Origin: VAZQ01 sp963841105
Lineage (GTDB): Bacteria; Pseudomonadota; Alphaproteobacteria; Rhizobiales; Xanthobacteraceae
DNA: 64,000 nucleotides
Reading direction: 5' to 3'
Assembly: GCA_963841105.1 (NCBI GenBank)
Contig: CAWJCB010000035.1
Location: 263,973-327,972, forward strand
This document shows positions 54,246 through 63,066 of this stretch, piece by piece (position 1 is the first letter of the stretch; the number at the start of each line of letters is the position of its first letter). The notes under the pieces were generated by a model. The model worked only from the letters and a program-made list of their open reading frames with translations, had not been told where the DNA came from and did not search any database. The translations under genes and the position numbers were made by a program.

Positions 54246-54947
54246 ATGACATCACCACGCTTCAACAATGCGCTGATTGTCGGCGCCGGCTCCGGGCTGA
54301 GCGCGGCGCTGGCGCAAGCGCTGGCCGTCGAGGGAATAAAGGTGGCGCTCGCCGCGCGCAGCACCGGTGATCTCCAGCCGCTGGCGAAAGAGATCGGCGC
54401 GCAGGTGTTTGCCTGCGACGCGAGCGTGCGCGCCGATGTTGAAAGGTTGTTCGGCGATCTCGACGCGCAATTCGGCGCGCCGGAGATCGCGATCTACAAT
54501 GCAAGCTTTCGCACCCGCGGGCCGCTGATCGAGCTCGACCCAGGCGACGTTGAGAAGGCGCTCGCGGTGAGCGCCTATGGCGGGTTTCTGGTCGGACAGC
54601 AGGCGGCGCGGCGAATGCTGCCGAAGAAGCACGGCGCGATCCTGTTCACAGGGGCGTCCGCCAGCGTGAAAGGCTACGCCCAGTCAGCGCCCTTCGCCAT
54701 GGGCAAGTTCGCGCTGCGCGGACTTGCGCAGAGCATGGCGCGCGAGCTCTCCCCTTCCGGGATTCACGTGGCTCACGTGGTCATCGACGGCGGAATAAGA
54801 AGCGCGCGCAGGCCGGAGCCCGCGGACAAGTCCGACACCCTGCTCGACCCCGAAGCGATCGCCGCCTCCTATCTCGATCTGATCCGTCAGCCGCGCAGCG
54901 CCTGGGCCTGGGAAATCGAGCTGCGGCCTTGGGTGGAGCGGTTTTAG
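54246..54947 (+). CDS. short-chain dehydrogenase/reductase with Phe at the catalytic Tyr position
   Basis: SDR-fold protein of 233 residues. The cofactor motif is LIVGAGSGLSAALAQALA, with YNASFRTRGPL (the NAG-type structural motif) and a Ser in FTGASASVKG. The expected Tyr-x3-Lys reads Phe150-Ala-Met-Gly-Lys154, so the classical proton donor is missing. It may be a redox-inactive or altered member, or use another residue. It converges with the Rieske oxygenase gene, overlapping by four bases. The start at 54246 follows the palindromic repeat; an in-frame extension upstream crosses that repeat and is rejected. Confidence 0.85.
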   Translation: MTSPRFNNALIVGAGSGLSAALAQALAVEGIKVALAARSTGDLQPLAKEIGAQVFACDASVRADVERLFGDLDAQFGAPEIAIYNASFRTRGPLIELDPGDVEKALAVSAYGGFLVGQQAARRMLPKKHGAILFTGASASVKGYAQSAPFAMGKFALRGLAQSMARELSPSGIHVAHVVIDGGIRSARRPEPADKSDTLLDPEAIAASYLDLIRQPRSAWAWEIELRPWVERF

Positions 54948-56215
54948 CTCAGATTTCGATCTGCTATGCCCATCGCCTCCTCGAAAGCGCGGCGGACATG
55001 GGGTGGTTGGCCATAGCAGTGGCGAAACGCCTTCAGCCGCGCTTTGAGCAGGGGATATTGCTCATGCTCCTTAAGGGTGAGGCCTTCCACGCTCTCCCTT
55101 TTCTGAAAGTACGGCAGCTCGACGCATCTTGCCGCATCGGCGTTGCGAATAATCGCTTTTGGATCGCGCCCTTGCGCAATGGCATCGAGATCGTCGAACA
55201 GGCGCTTACGGATCATGACAATGCCCAAATCGCTGGCGCCGAGGTTTTCCTTGCTGCGATCGGCGATCCTGCCCTGCCCGACCCACGCAATGATGTCCTG
55301 ATTGATCACGTGACTTGAGATCCAGCTTCCCTTCTCATCTTTGATCGGGCTCACCCAGGCCGGAACGGCACCCTGTCTGTAGGGCTCGCGACCCTTCGGC
55401 ACGCGCATGAAGAACCAGGCGATGCTGAGCGTGTTCTCGTCGTCGATCGGCACGCGCCACTCGAAATGATTGCCGAGATAAAATCCATTCGGCCATAGCG
55501 CGACGCGACCGACGGTCCAGTTCGGGTTGCGCTCGTCACCATTCTCCCGCACGCGCTTGTAGATGAAGCCGTAATCGAATTCCTCGAATTTGAGCTGCAG
55601 ATGCTTCTCCGCGTAGGGGCCGGTCTTGCCGGCCAGCCGCATCGCCCAGTTTTCGTGCATCCATTCGAAGTGCACGGGGTCGCAGGAATTCTCCTGGCAT
55701 TGAAACCAATTGCACGGCACGTCCGAGAGCACGACCTCGCGAAACCCATTCTCCCACGTGAACGGCTCCCAGACCGGCAACTCCGGCGCAGGCTGGGGTC
55801 CCATATAGGCAAAGAGCAGCCCCGCGCATTCCTTGACCGGGTAAGCCTTGTTGCCGCAGCGCTCCCTGGCACGCGAGCGAGGATTGACGAGGTCGTCATA
55901 GGGCTGCTCGATGCAGCGGCCGCGCTCATCCATCAGCCAGCCGTGATAATTGCAGCGGATGCCGTTCTCCTCGACGAGCCCATGGGCGAGATCGGCGCGC
56001 CGATGCGGGCAATGCCGATCCAGGAGACCGATGCGGCCGCCTCCGTCCTTGTACAGCACAAGGTCCTCGCCCATCAGGCGCATCGGCTTGATAGGATTTT
56101 TCTCGTCGAGCTCGCCCGCGCCGGCGATCGGCATCCAGTACCGCCGCAGCAACTCACCCACGGGCGTCCCAGGGCCGACCTGGGTGAGGATGCGGTTTTT
56201 CTCCGCGGACAACAC
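54944..56215 (-). CDS. Rieske non-heme iron oxygenase, alpha-subunit type
   Basis: Aromatic-ring-hydroxylating or O-demethylating oxygenase of 423 residues. The Rieske cluster ligands are CPH (Cys69, His71) and CNYH (Cys88, His91). The mononuclear iron site is ENSCDPVHFEWMHE with Asp179, His182 and His187. Its length and N-terminus resemble single-component-type oxygenases such as phthalate, vanillate or phenoxybenzoate enzymes, which need a separate reductase not seen next to it. It leads into a leftward group preceded by the dehydrogenase at 56246, suggesting aromatic acid catabolism. Confidence 0.92.
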   Translation of the reverse strand: MLSAEKNRILTQVGPGTPVGELLRRYWMPIAGAGELDEKNPIKPMRLMGEDLVLYKDGGGRIGLLDRHCPHRRADLAHGLVEENGIRCNYHGWLMDERGRCIEQPYDDLVNPRSRARERCGNKAYPVKECAGLLFAYMGPQPAPELPVWEPFTWENGFREVVLSDVPCNWFQCQENSCDPVHFEWMHENWAMRLAGKTGPYAEKHLQLKFEEFDYGFIYKRVRENGDERNPNWTVGRVALWPNGFYLGNHFEWRVPIDDENTLSIAWFFMRVPKGREPYRQGAVPAWVSPIKDEKGSWISSHVINQDIIAWVGQGRIADRSKENLGASDLGIVMIRKRLFDDLDAIAQGRDPKAIIRNADAARCVELPYFQKRESVEGLTLKEHEQYPLLKARLKAFRHCYGQPPHVRRAFEEAMGIADRNLS

Positions 56216-56245
56216 CTTCAGTCTCCCTGCCCTCGGTTGACCGGA

Positions 56246-57202
56246 TCAGCCTTCGAGGCCCGTTGGCACCTTCTCATTCTCGCTTTCCAACTTCATGCCG
56301 GCCGAAAGCGCCATCGTCTCCATCAGCGCCGCGAAATCCTTTTGCAGGTATTCGTCGGGATCCTTCTTGAGGGTCGCCGCGCCGAAATGTCCCTGCAGAA
56401 CCTCGCGGGTCGCGGCCGTCACCGGCATCGGAACGTCCCACTCGCGGCCCAGCGCAAGACCGAGGTCGATGTCCTTTCGCAGAAGCCCAGGCGTAAATGT
56501 CGTCGTCCAGTCGAGATTGACCAGGGCTGATGATTTGTAGCGCGTGAACATGGAGCCCATGACGCTGTTGTTGATGAAGGCCAGAAAGGCGTGCCGCGGA
56601 ACTCCCATCTTGTTGGCAAGAAGCGTGATCTCGATCAGGTTCTCGATCACAACACCGAGCATGACATTGTGGGCAATCTTGCAGACGCGCGCCAGCTCGC
56701 CCTCGCCGACATAAGACACACCCTGCGGGGCAATGACTTCCAGCAGGGGCGTGACAGTCTTGCAGGCAGCCTCGCTGCCGGAGATGACCGCCGAGAGCCT
56801 GCCGCCTTTGATCACCTTGGCATTGCCGCTCACCGGCGCCGCCACGAGCTCGCTCCCCAGCTGCTGGAGACGGTCGCGAATGGCGGCAGATTCCTCGACC
56901 GCGATGGTCGAGCAGTTGACGAAGATCTTCGGAACCTTGCCGCCGTGCCCGCTGACGCTGTTTTTGCCGAAGTACACCTGATCCAGGTCCTTGCCGGTCG
57001 AGACTATGGAGAACAGCACGTCAACCTCCTTGAGCTCCAGGAGATTGTCCATGATCTTGCCGCCGAGCTTGGCCAGCGGCTCCGCCTTGGCGCGGGTGCG
57101 ATTCCAGATCGAGACGTCATAGCCGGCCTTGAGCAGGCGCTCGGCCATGGGATAGCCCATGCGTCCCATGCCGATCCAGCCGATCTTTTTGTTCTCTGCC
57201 AT
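56246..57202 (-). CDS. NAD(P)-dependent beta-hydroxyacid dehydrogenase
   Basis: Dehydrogenase of 318 residues in the 3-hydroxyisobutyrate/tartronate-semialdehyde reductase family. Rossmann motif: IGWIGMGRMGYPMAERLLKAG; substrate loop APVSGNAKVIKGGRLSAV; catalytic Lys in ARVCKIAHNVMLG. The usual Gly-Gly of the substrate loop is changed to Gly-Asn. It lies 30 bases upstream of the Rieske oxygenase gene in the same direction, so both are likely co-transcribed and act in one pathway. Confidence 0.9.
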   Translation of the reverse strand: MAENKKIGWIGMGRMGYPMAERLLKAGYDVSIWNRTRAKAEPLAKLGGKIMDNLLELKEVDVLFSIVSTGKDLDQVYFGKNSVSGHGGKVPKIFVNCSTIAVEESAAIRDRLQQLGSELVAAPVSGNAKVIKGGRLSAVISGSEAACKTVTPLLEVIAPQGVSYVGEGELARVCKIAHNVMLGVVIENLIEITLLANKMGVPRHAFLAFINNSVMGSMFTRYKSSALVNLDWTTTFTPGLLRKDIDLGLALGREWDVPMPVTAATREVLQGHFGAATLKKDPDEYLQKDFAALMETMALSAGMKLESENEKVPTGLEG

Positions 57203-57308
57203 GCCAAGTCTCCTGTCAGGCGCACTGCGCGCGGCGCTCTGGTATCACAGCACGCGTACCTTTTGCATCCAGCTGGCTCGACTCTCGTGCTGCGCCAACA
57301 CCATCGCA

Positions 57309-57380
57309 GGGCGGATTAGCACAGCCCAATCCGCCTTCACGTGCGGCGGATTACGGCGACAACGCCTAATCCGCCCTACG
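57309..57380. repeat. GGGCGGATTA-type palindromic repeat overlapping the AbrB gene end
   Basis: Four GGCGGATTA/TAATCCGCC motifs in alternating orientation (GGGCGGATTAGC, CCAATCCGCC, GGCGGATTACGGC, CCTAATCCGCCCTACG). It resembles intergenic repeats common in Rhizobiales. The AbrB-like gene ends inside it, taking its last codons and TAG stop from the repeat. Confidence 0.75.
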
Positions 57381-58502
57381 ACTGCTCGAATCGGATGTCA
57401 TTTCCCTTTTTCCGAATAGGCGATCGGCGAGGTATCCGAACAAGTGCAGGGCGGTGCGGCACCAGATGAGAACGATGATGACACGCATCAGCTGAAACCC
57501 CGCGATCAAGGTGGAATCGAGGCCAAGCACCTTGCCGGTGAGCACCATTTCCGCAATGCCGGCGGGCGCCGTTGCCAAGACCATGGTCGGAAGCGGATAG
57601 CCGCCGAGCCAGGCAATGGCCGCACCGAATCCGGCCATCGAACCCGCTGCGAAAAGAACAACAACGCATGAAGCCCAAAGCAGACGGAACAGTCGCGTGA
57701 TGAATTCCGGTCTGAATTGCGCGCCGAGCGCGCTGCCGATCACGACCTGGGCGGCAATCAGCAGGAGATCGGGCATGCGCCCTTCCAACCAGCCAAGATG
57801 ACTTGCGAGCGCAGCAATGAAGAGCGGCGCCATGAGCCAGGCATTGGGCGAACGGGTTCGCGAAAGGAGTGCAGCGACCAATCCTGAAACCGCGAGCAGA
57901 GCGATGACGGGGAGCCAGGGGTTGACCGGCCCAACAGGCAGAGGGTTACGGACGCCGCTTCCCGCGAACGAGATCACCAGAAGCGGCGCGAGCACCACAA
58001 TGAGCGCAACCCTGGCCGTCTGTGCGACCATGATGGGTTCGAGGTGCCCGCCATACTGCGGCGCCAGCGTCGTGGTCTCGACGACGCCGCCGGGGACAGT
58101 GGCAAAGAAGGCGGTGGTGCGGTCGATACCCGTGAGCCGCATGTAGATCAACCCGCCAATTGCACCGACAATGGTGGAGACGAACGCGGCGACGAGGATC
58201 AACGGCAGGAGCGTGAGCAGCTTGGCCACAACCGTCGCGGTGAATTGCAGGCCCGTAGAGGCGCCCACGACCACTGTGCCCGCCGGGCGACCCCACGGAA
58301 TGAGACGGACCGGCGCTCCGGCAAGCGACAGCGCCATGATGGTCGCAAAAGAGCCGAGCATCCACGGCAAAGGAACATGGATATAGCGCGCCGCCGATCC
58401 CCCCGCGATGCCCGCTGCGAGCGTTCCCGCAATAGCGAGCACCGTGCGAAAACGCTCGCGCCAATTATGGGGAGACGAGGGGGGATGAGGGCTGACCAGC
58501 AT
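57366..58502 (-). CDS. AbrB family putative transporter/membrane regulator
   Basis: Integral membrane protein of 378 residues with about ten helices arranged as two AbrB (COG3180) units: LPWMLGSFATIMALSLAGAP with FFATVPGGVVETTTLA in the first, and ASHLGWLEGRMPDLLLIAAQ with LATAPAGIAEMVLTG in the second. The internal duplication of P-G/A-G-(V/I)-x-E motifs is typical. These proteins are annotated loosely as ammonia-monooxygenase-like or tripartite transporter relatives, and their function is unclear. Its last residues (RRAD) and stop codon derive from a palindromic repeat. Confidence 0.88.
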   Translation of the reverse strand: MLVSPHPPSSPHNWRERFRTVLAIAGTLAAGIAGGSAARYIHVPLPWMLGSFATIMALSLAGAPVRLIPWGRPAGTVVVGASTGLQFTATVVAKLLTLLPLILVAAFVSTIVGAIGGLIYMRLTGIDRTTAFFATVPGGVVETTTLAPQYGGHLEPIMVAQTARVALIVVLAPLLVISFAGSGVRNPLPVGPVNPWLPVIALLAVSGLVAALLSRTRSPNAWLMAPLFIAALASHLGWLEGRMPDLLLIAAQVVIGSALGAQFRPEFITRLFRLLWASCVVVLFAAGSMAGFGAAIAWLGGYPLPTMVLATAPAGIAEMVLTGKVLGLDSTLIAGFQLMRVIIVLIWCRTALHLFGYLADRLFGKREMTSDSSSRRAD

Positions 58503-58587
58503 GGGAAGAGCGCCGTGTTAACAGCCTGGCGCGCGTGAATTTATACGACACGTGGTGTAATAGGCGGATGCGGACTATCGTAACGCA

Positions 58588-59421
58588 ATGTCCGCGACTG
58601 CGCGCACTGCATGGCCAGACAAGTCCGTTGCCCTCGCCTCGACTGTGCGCCGCGGCAGCCGTTGGCGCATCATTGCCGAAAATGCCTTTCCGTTTGTGGT
58701 GGTCGCGATGACCTGGGAATTCTTCGCTCACCTCGGAATATTTCCGCGCCGCTTGTTCCCACCACTGGAGGAGATAGCATCCACCTTTGTTCGGCTCAGC
58801 GCGGCCGGGATCCTGCCGCACCATGTGCTGGACACGCTCATTCGTCTTTTCGCTGGGTTCGTTCTTGCGGCAATCGCCGGCGCCGCGGTCGGCTTTGCCA
58901 TGGGCCGATCGCGCCGCGCAGAGGATGCCTTCCTGCCTCTGGTAAGCATCGCCGCGCCGATCCCTGGTCTCGCCTACGCGCCGCTGTTCCTGTTGTGGTT
59001 CGGTCTCGGCAACACATCGGTGGTCCTGTTGGTCGCTTTCGTTTCCGCATTCCCGATCACCTTCAATACCTGGACCGGCGTGAAGGCGGTGAAGGAGATC
59101 TGGGTGCGCTCGGCGCAGGCCATGGGGGCCGACCAGCGCGCTCTGCTCCACCACGTGATCCTGCCGGGTGCGCTGCCCTACATCCTCACCGGGCTGCGAC
59201 TTGGCTTGGCGCAAGCCTGGCGCATTCTGGTCGGCGTCGAGATGCTTGCGGCCGTACCCTGGGGCCTGGGCTGGATGATCTTTGGCGCCCGTGAATTTCT
59301 GAACACGGACGTGATGCTGGCTGGAGTAGCGGTGATCGGCGTCATCGGCCTTGCGCTGGAGAAGCTGGTCTTCCAGCGCCTCGAGCAATTTACCGTCGTT
59401 CGCTGGGGAATGCTGGCGTGA
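58588..59421 (+). CDS. ABC transporter permease 1, SsuC-like
   Basis: Inner-membrane permease of 277 residues with about six helices and loop VRSAQAMGADQRALLHHVIL followed by PGALPYILTGLRLGLAQAW. It resembles SsuC/TauC proteins. Its stop overlaps the next permease start (GTGA), so the two are translated together and may form a heterodimer, whereas most SsuC-type systems use one permease. Confidence 0.92.
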   Translation: MSATARTAWPDKSVALASTVRRGSRWRIIAENAFPFVVVAMTWEFFAHLGIFPRRLFPPLEEIASTFVRLSAAGILPHHVLDTLIRLFAGFVLAAIAGAAVGFAMGRSRRAEDAFLPLVSIAAPIPGLAYAPLFLLWFGLGNTSVVLLVAFVSAFPITFNTWTGVKAVKEIWVRSAQAMGADQRALLHHVILPGALPYILTGLRLGLAQAWRILVGVEMLAAVPWGLGWMIFGAREFLNTDVMLAGVAVIGVIGLALEKLVFQRLEQFTVVRWGMLA

Positions 59422-60206
59422 GCGCCGCGATCGATCGCGCGCAATCGGCCTGGCGCGGTGGCATCACGCTTGTGCTGGTGGGCGCCGCTTATGAGGCGCT
59501 GGCGCGCAGCGGGCTTTTTCCGGCGGCGCTGCTGCCCACGCTGCCGCGGGTCGCAAGCACATTGCTGGATCAGCTGTACGACGGCGTGATGATCGAGCAC
59601 GCGCTGTTCACCATGTATCGCGTCCTGTTCGGTCTTGCGCTTGCGATCGTGGTCGCACTCCCGCTCGGCATACTGATGGGCCGCTTTCGTCCGGTCGAGC
59701 GTTTCTGTCTGCCGCTCGCCAGCGCCTTGATGCCGATACCATCGCTTGCCTGGGTTCCGGTATTCATTCTCTGGTTTGGTCTCGGCAACACGGTTGCGAT
59801 CCTCATCGTGTTTTACGCCGCCGTATTTCCCATCTTGCTCAATGCCTGGTCGGGCGTGCGCTCCGTCAATCCGCTCTGGTTGCGGGCTGCGGGCGCCATG
59901 GGCGCGAACGAGCACGCGCTGTTCTGGAAAGTCATCATTCCAGGCGCCTCGCCCTTTATCATCACGGGATTGCGCCAGGCGTTCCTGCGCGCATGGATCG
60001 CGGTCGTCGGCGCCGAGATGCTGGCGGCTTCCGACTGGGGATTGGGCTGGGTGATCTTCGATGCAAAGGAGTTCTTGAACGCAGACGTGATGCTCGCTGC
60101 CCTTGTCGTTATCGGGGTCATCGGTTTTGTCTTCGAGCGTGTCGTCTTCGGCTCGATCGAGCGGGCGACGGTGGTGCGCTGGGGCATGGTGCGCATCGCG
60201 AAATGA
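59418..60206 (+). CDS. ABC transporter permease 2, SsuC-like
   Basis: Second permease of 262 residues, GTG start at 59418 overlapping the first gene's TGA. Helices and the loop LRAAGAMGANEHALFWKVII with PGASPFIITGLRQAFLRAW mirror permease 1, including shared end motifs (WGLGW(M/V)IF, EFLN(T/A)DVMLA), pointing to an old gene duplication followed by divergence. Confidence 0.92.
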   Translation: MSAAIDRAQSAWRGGITLVLVGAAYEALARSGLFPAALLPTLPRVASTLLDQLYDGVMIEHALFTMYRVLFGLALAIVVALPLGILMGRFRPVERFCLPLASALMPIPSLAWVPVFILWFGLGNTVAILIVFYAAVFPILLNAWSGVRSVNPLWLRAAGAMGANEHALFWKVIIPGASPFIITGLRQAFLRAWIAVVGAEMLAASDWGLGWVIFDAKEFLNADVMLAALVVIGVIGFVFERVVFGSIERATVVRWGMVRIAK

Positions 60207-60300
60207 TCGATGAAGAAGGCAAGGCCGTCCCGGGCGCCGACAAGTAGCGATAAACGTCCAAAACAACAGCTGTGCTCCAATGCAGTTGCGGAGAGGAAAC

Positions 60301-61296
60301 ATGAAGCGCCATTTTTTGCTGGCTCTTGTTTTGCTGGCTCTTGCAGCATTCGCCGTGAGCGCCGGGGTGACCTCCATCGCCGCCGCCCAGGAGTATCCTG
60401 CTCGCCAGATCACGCTGATCGCGCCGTGGCCGCCGGGCGGAGCGGTCGATGCGCTCTGCCGGGCGTTGGCGCCATACCTCGCCGACCGCCTGGGCAAGCC
60501 GGTCGTGGTGGAGAATCGACCGGGCGCCGGCTCCGTCATCGGGACCGCGGCGGGCGCAAAATCGACGCCTGACGGATACACCCTGGTCATGGCGGGCAGC
60601 GGCTCTCTCGCCATCAGCGCCACGATGTATAGAAAGCTGCCCTACGATCCGGTCAGCGATTTCGAGCCGGTCGGGCTCGTCGCCAAGATCCCTTTTATGC
60701 TCGTCGTCAACCCATCCTTGCCCGTGCATAGCGTGGCGGAGCTCGTGAGCTATGCGCGCGAGCATCCGGGCAAGCTCTCCTACGCCTCGGGCGGCCCCGG
60801 CTCGCCGCATCATCTCCAAGGCGAGATGCTCAAGCACATGACCGGGATCGAGATGACGCACGTTCCCTACAAGGGCAGCGTACCCGCGCTCACCGACGTG
60901 ATCGCCGGGCACGTGCCGCTGATGTTCTCCGATGCGGTGCCGTCGCTGCCGCAGATCCGCGAAGGCAAGGTGCGCGCGCTCGGGGTCTCAACGGCCGCGC
61001 GCCTGCCAACTGCCCCGGACATCCCATCCATTGCCGAGGCCGGTGTTCCTGGTTTCGATGCCGCCGGCTGGGGTTTGATCGCCGCCCCGGCGGGCACGCC
61101 GAAGCTGATCCTCGATAAGCTGCGCGCCGCGCTCGTCAGCGTTCTCCCGTTGCCCGATCTGAAACAGCAGATCATCAACATCGGCTTGCTGCCGGGAGAC
61201 GCAGCCTCGCCCGAGGCGCTTGCACGCTTCGTCAGGAGCGAGATCGAGCGTTGGGGCAAGGTGATCCGGCAGGCCGGACTGGCCGGCTCGGAGTGA
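60301..61296 (+). CDS. Bug/TctC-family periplasmic solute receptor, orphan
   Basis: Receptor of 331 residues with a signal peptide (LLALVLLALAAFAVSA, ending IAAAQ) and the Bug fold: YPARQITLIAPWPPGGAVDA, KPVVVENRPGAGSVIGT, DGYTLVMAGSGSLAIS and LSYASGGPGSPHHLQGEML. Such proteins normally serve TctAB-type tripartite carboxylate transporters, but none is here. It sits 94 bases after two ABC permease genes instead. It may have been recruited, or may act with TctAB encoded elsewhere. Confidence 0.92.
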   Translation: MKRHFLLALVLLALAAFAVSAGVTSIAAAQEYPARQITLIAPWPPGGAVDALCRALAPYLADRLGKPVVVENRPGAGSVIGTAAGAKSTPDGYTLVMAGSGSLAISATMYRKLPYDPVSDFEPVGLVAKIPFMLVVNPSLPVHSVAELVSYAREHPGKLSYASGGPGSPHHLQGEMLKHMTGIEMTHVPYKGSVPALTDVIAGHVPLMFSDAVPSLPQIREGKVRALGVSTAARLPTAPDIPSIAEAGVPGFDAAGWGLIAAPAGTPKLILDKLRAALVSVLPLPDLKQQIINIGLLPGDAASPEALARFVRSEIERWGKVIRQAGLAGSE

Positions 61297-61306
61297 TGTC
61301 GGATTC

Positions 61307-62110
61307 TCACAGGAAGCGCGTCGGCCACATCAGCGTGCGCCACATGTGCGAGGATGGCGTGTTGTCGAAACCCAGGCCTTCCTTTGGCTGCTTGAAATGG
61401 CGGCCGACGATGTCAACGAAATTATCAAGGTTGACGACGGCGTCGGGATCAAAGGAATAGATGTCGTTTACGCAAATGAGGCGCGCCGTCATGTAGTGCT
61501 TGTGGTTGCGCGCGCGCTTGTACTCCTCTTCGATGTAAGGTTCCGGCCTATAATCTGCGCCAAAGTATTTCAGGTACGCATCCGGATACTTATAGCCGAC
61601 CGACTCGTCAGGGAAGAAACGCAACGCCTGGTGGACACGCACCGACCAGCTCACCTCCTCATCGACGTAAGGTTCGATGAGCTGCGCGCCCCAATAGCCG
61701 TGATCGCAGCGAATGAACCCGGCAACCCCGATGTCGTGCAGGAGGCAGGCCAAGACAACCTTCTCATCATGACCCGCCTTGAGCGCCAGCGTCGCGCTTT
61801 GCAGGAGATGATTGGTCGAGGAGGAGAAGCGGTATCTGAAAAAGTCGAGAAGGGTCGGCTTGTCCGGCATTCTCGGCAGCCGCGGATCGGCTCCCATCAG
61901 AAAATATTTGCCGGGATTCTGCGCCATCAGCGCCGCGACGCCGGGCATGTCCAGCTTTCCGTCCGCGAGATTGCACAGATGCGATTTGGTCGCGATCCTA
62001 TCCGCGGTATTCTCAGCGATTTTGGCGTCGAGCTCATGCATCATATGATGCTCCAGCTCGTCGGCGCGCTCCGACAACGTCATTTGACGCGATGTTGCCC
62101 GCGATTCCAT
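61307..62110 (-). CDS. HD-domain protein, possibly diiron oxygenase-like
   Basis: Protein of 267 residues with a metal-dependent HD fold: His101 (NHLLQSA), His125-Asp126 (LLHDIGV), His137 (CDHGYWGAQLIEPYV), His160 (VRVHQALRF) and a late Asp (VNLDNFVDIVG). The H...HD...H...H...D order is shared by HD phosphohydrolases and by the diiron oxygenases PhnZ and myo-inositol oxygenase. It lies antisense within an importer locus, between the Bug receptor and the ATPase gene. Whether it is a hydrolase or an oxygenase cannot be told from sequence alone. Confidence 0.82.
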   Translation of the reverse strand: MESRATSRQMTLSERADELEHHMMHELDAKIAENTADRIATKSHLCNLADGKLDMPGVAALMAQNPGKYFLMGADPRLPRMPDKPTLLDFFRYRFSSSTNHLLQSATLALKAGHDEKVVLACLLHDIGVAGFIRCDHGYWGAQLIEPYVDEEVSWSVRVHQALRFFPDESVGYKYPDAYLKYFGADYRPEPYIEEEYKRARNHKHYMTARLICVNDIYSFDPDAVVNLDNFVDIVGRHFKQPKEGLGFDNTPSSHMWRTLMWPTRFL

Positions 62111-62253
62111 GTCAGCGCTCCTGGCCGCGGCGCTTAAGCCGCGATTGGTGGGCGTGTGATTTACACCTAATCATCAATGCGCGAAACCGCTATCCCCGCG
62201 CCTCTGGCCAGCACAGAGCATAACATCTATGAGAGCAGAGACAGGTTCGGCGG

Positions 62254-63021
62254 ATGCCTCACATCGAAATCGCCAACGTCTCGCTGATCTACGACACTCC
62301 ATCAGGGCGTGTTCCCGGCGTCGAGGGAGTGAATCTCTCCCTTGAGGCTTCCGAGTTCCTCTGCATCGTCGGCCCGTCAGGATGCGGCAAGTCGACTCTC
62401 CTGAACATGATTGCGGGCTTTCTCGCCCCCAGCCACGGACAAATTCGCATCGCCGGCAAGCCGGTCACCGGGCATGGGCTCGATCGCGGCGTGGTCTTCC
62501 AGGATTTCTCGCAGCTGTTCCCCTGGCGCACCGCGCTTGGCAACGTCACCTTCGGTCTCGAAATGAAAGGAATGGGAAAGGCCGAGCGGGAGGAAATCGC
62601 CCGCCACCATCTCGAGCTCGTCAAGCTCGGAAAATTCACTCAATCATATCCGCATCATCTGTCCGGCGGCATGCAGCAGCGGGTCGCCATTGCGCGCGCG
62701 CTCGCCTACAATCCTTCCGTGCTGCTCATGGACGAACCTTTCGCCGCACTTGATGCGCTGACCCGCGACGAGATGCAGCGCCTGCTTGCCGAGGTTTGGC
62801 GGGAAACCCGCAAGACGGTGGTCTATGTCACGCACAACGTGGCCGAAGCGGTCTATCTTGCTGACCGCGTGGTCGTGATGACGCCGCATCCGGGGACCGT
62901 TAAAACAGAATTGCGAGTTCTTTTGTCCCGGCCTCGCGATCCCTTGAGCGTCGAATTTCTGAACTACCAGAAGAGACTGCTGCATGACCTCGGCCAGGAG
63001 CAAGCGACGCCGGTTCCCTGA
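62254..63021 (+). CDS. ABC transporter ATP-binding protein, SsuB/TauB-like
   Basis: ATPase of 255 residues: Walker A IVGPSGCGKSTLLNM, Q-loop VVFQDFSQLFPWRTA, signature LSGGMQQRVAIARAL, Walker B VLLMDEPFAALD and switch His in YVTHNVAEAV. It restarts the rightward importer genes after the antisense HD gene and directly precedes the receptor at 63067, so it most likely energises the two permeases at 58588-60206. Confidence 0.94.
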   Translation: MPHIEIANVSLIYDTPSGRVPGVEGVNLSLEASEFLCIVGPSGCGKSTLLNMIAGFLAPSHGQIRIAGKPVTGHGLDRGVVFQDFSQLFPWRTALGNVTFGLEMKGMGKAEREEIARHHLELVKLGKFTQSYPHHLSGGMQQRVAIARALAYNPSVLLMDEPFAALDALTRDEMQRLLAEVWRETRKTVVYVTHNVAEAVYLADRVVVMTPHPGTVKTELRVLLSRPRDPLSVEFLNYQKRLLHDLGQEQATPVP

Positions 63022-63066
63022 GGCACGGCACGCCAGACAGCAGCCATCATTCGAGGAGACCCCCTG

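Noticed and set aside
55601..56530. 309-residue plus-strand open frame
   Set aside because: Antisense to the Rieske oxygenase and dehydrogenase genes; no family content.
59178..60623. 481-residue minus-strand open frame
   Set aside because: Covers both permease genes and the receptor start on the other strand; His/Arg-rich shadow sequence.
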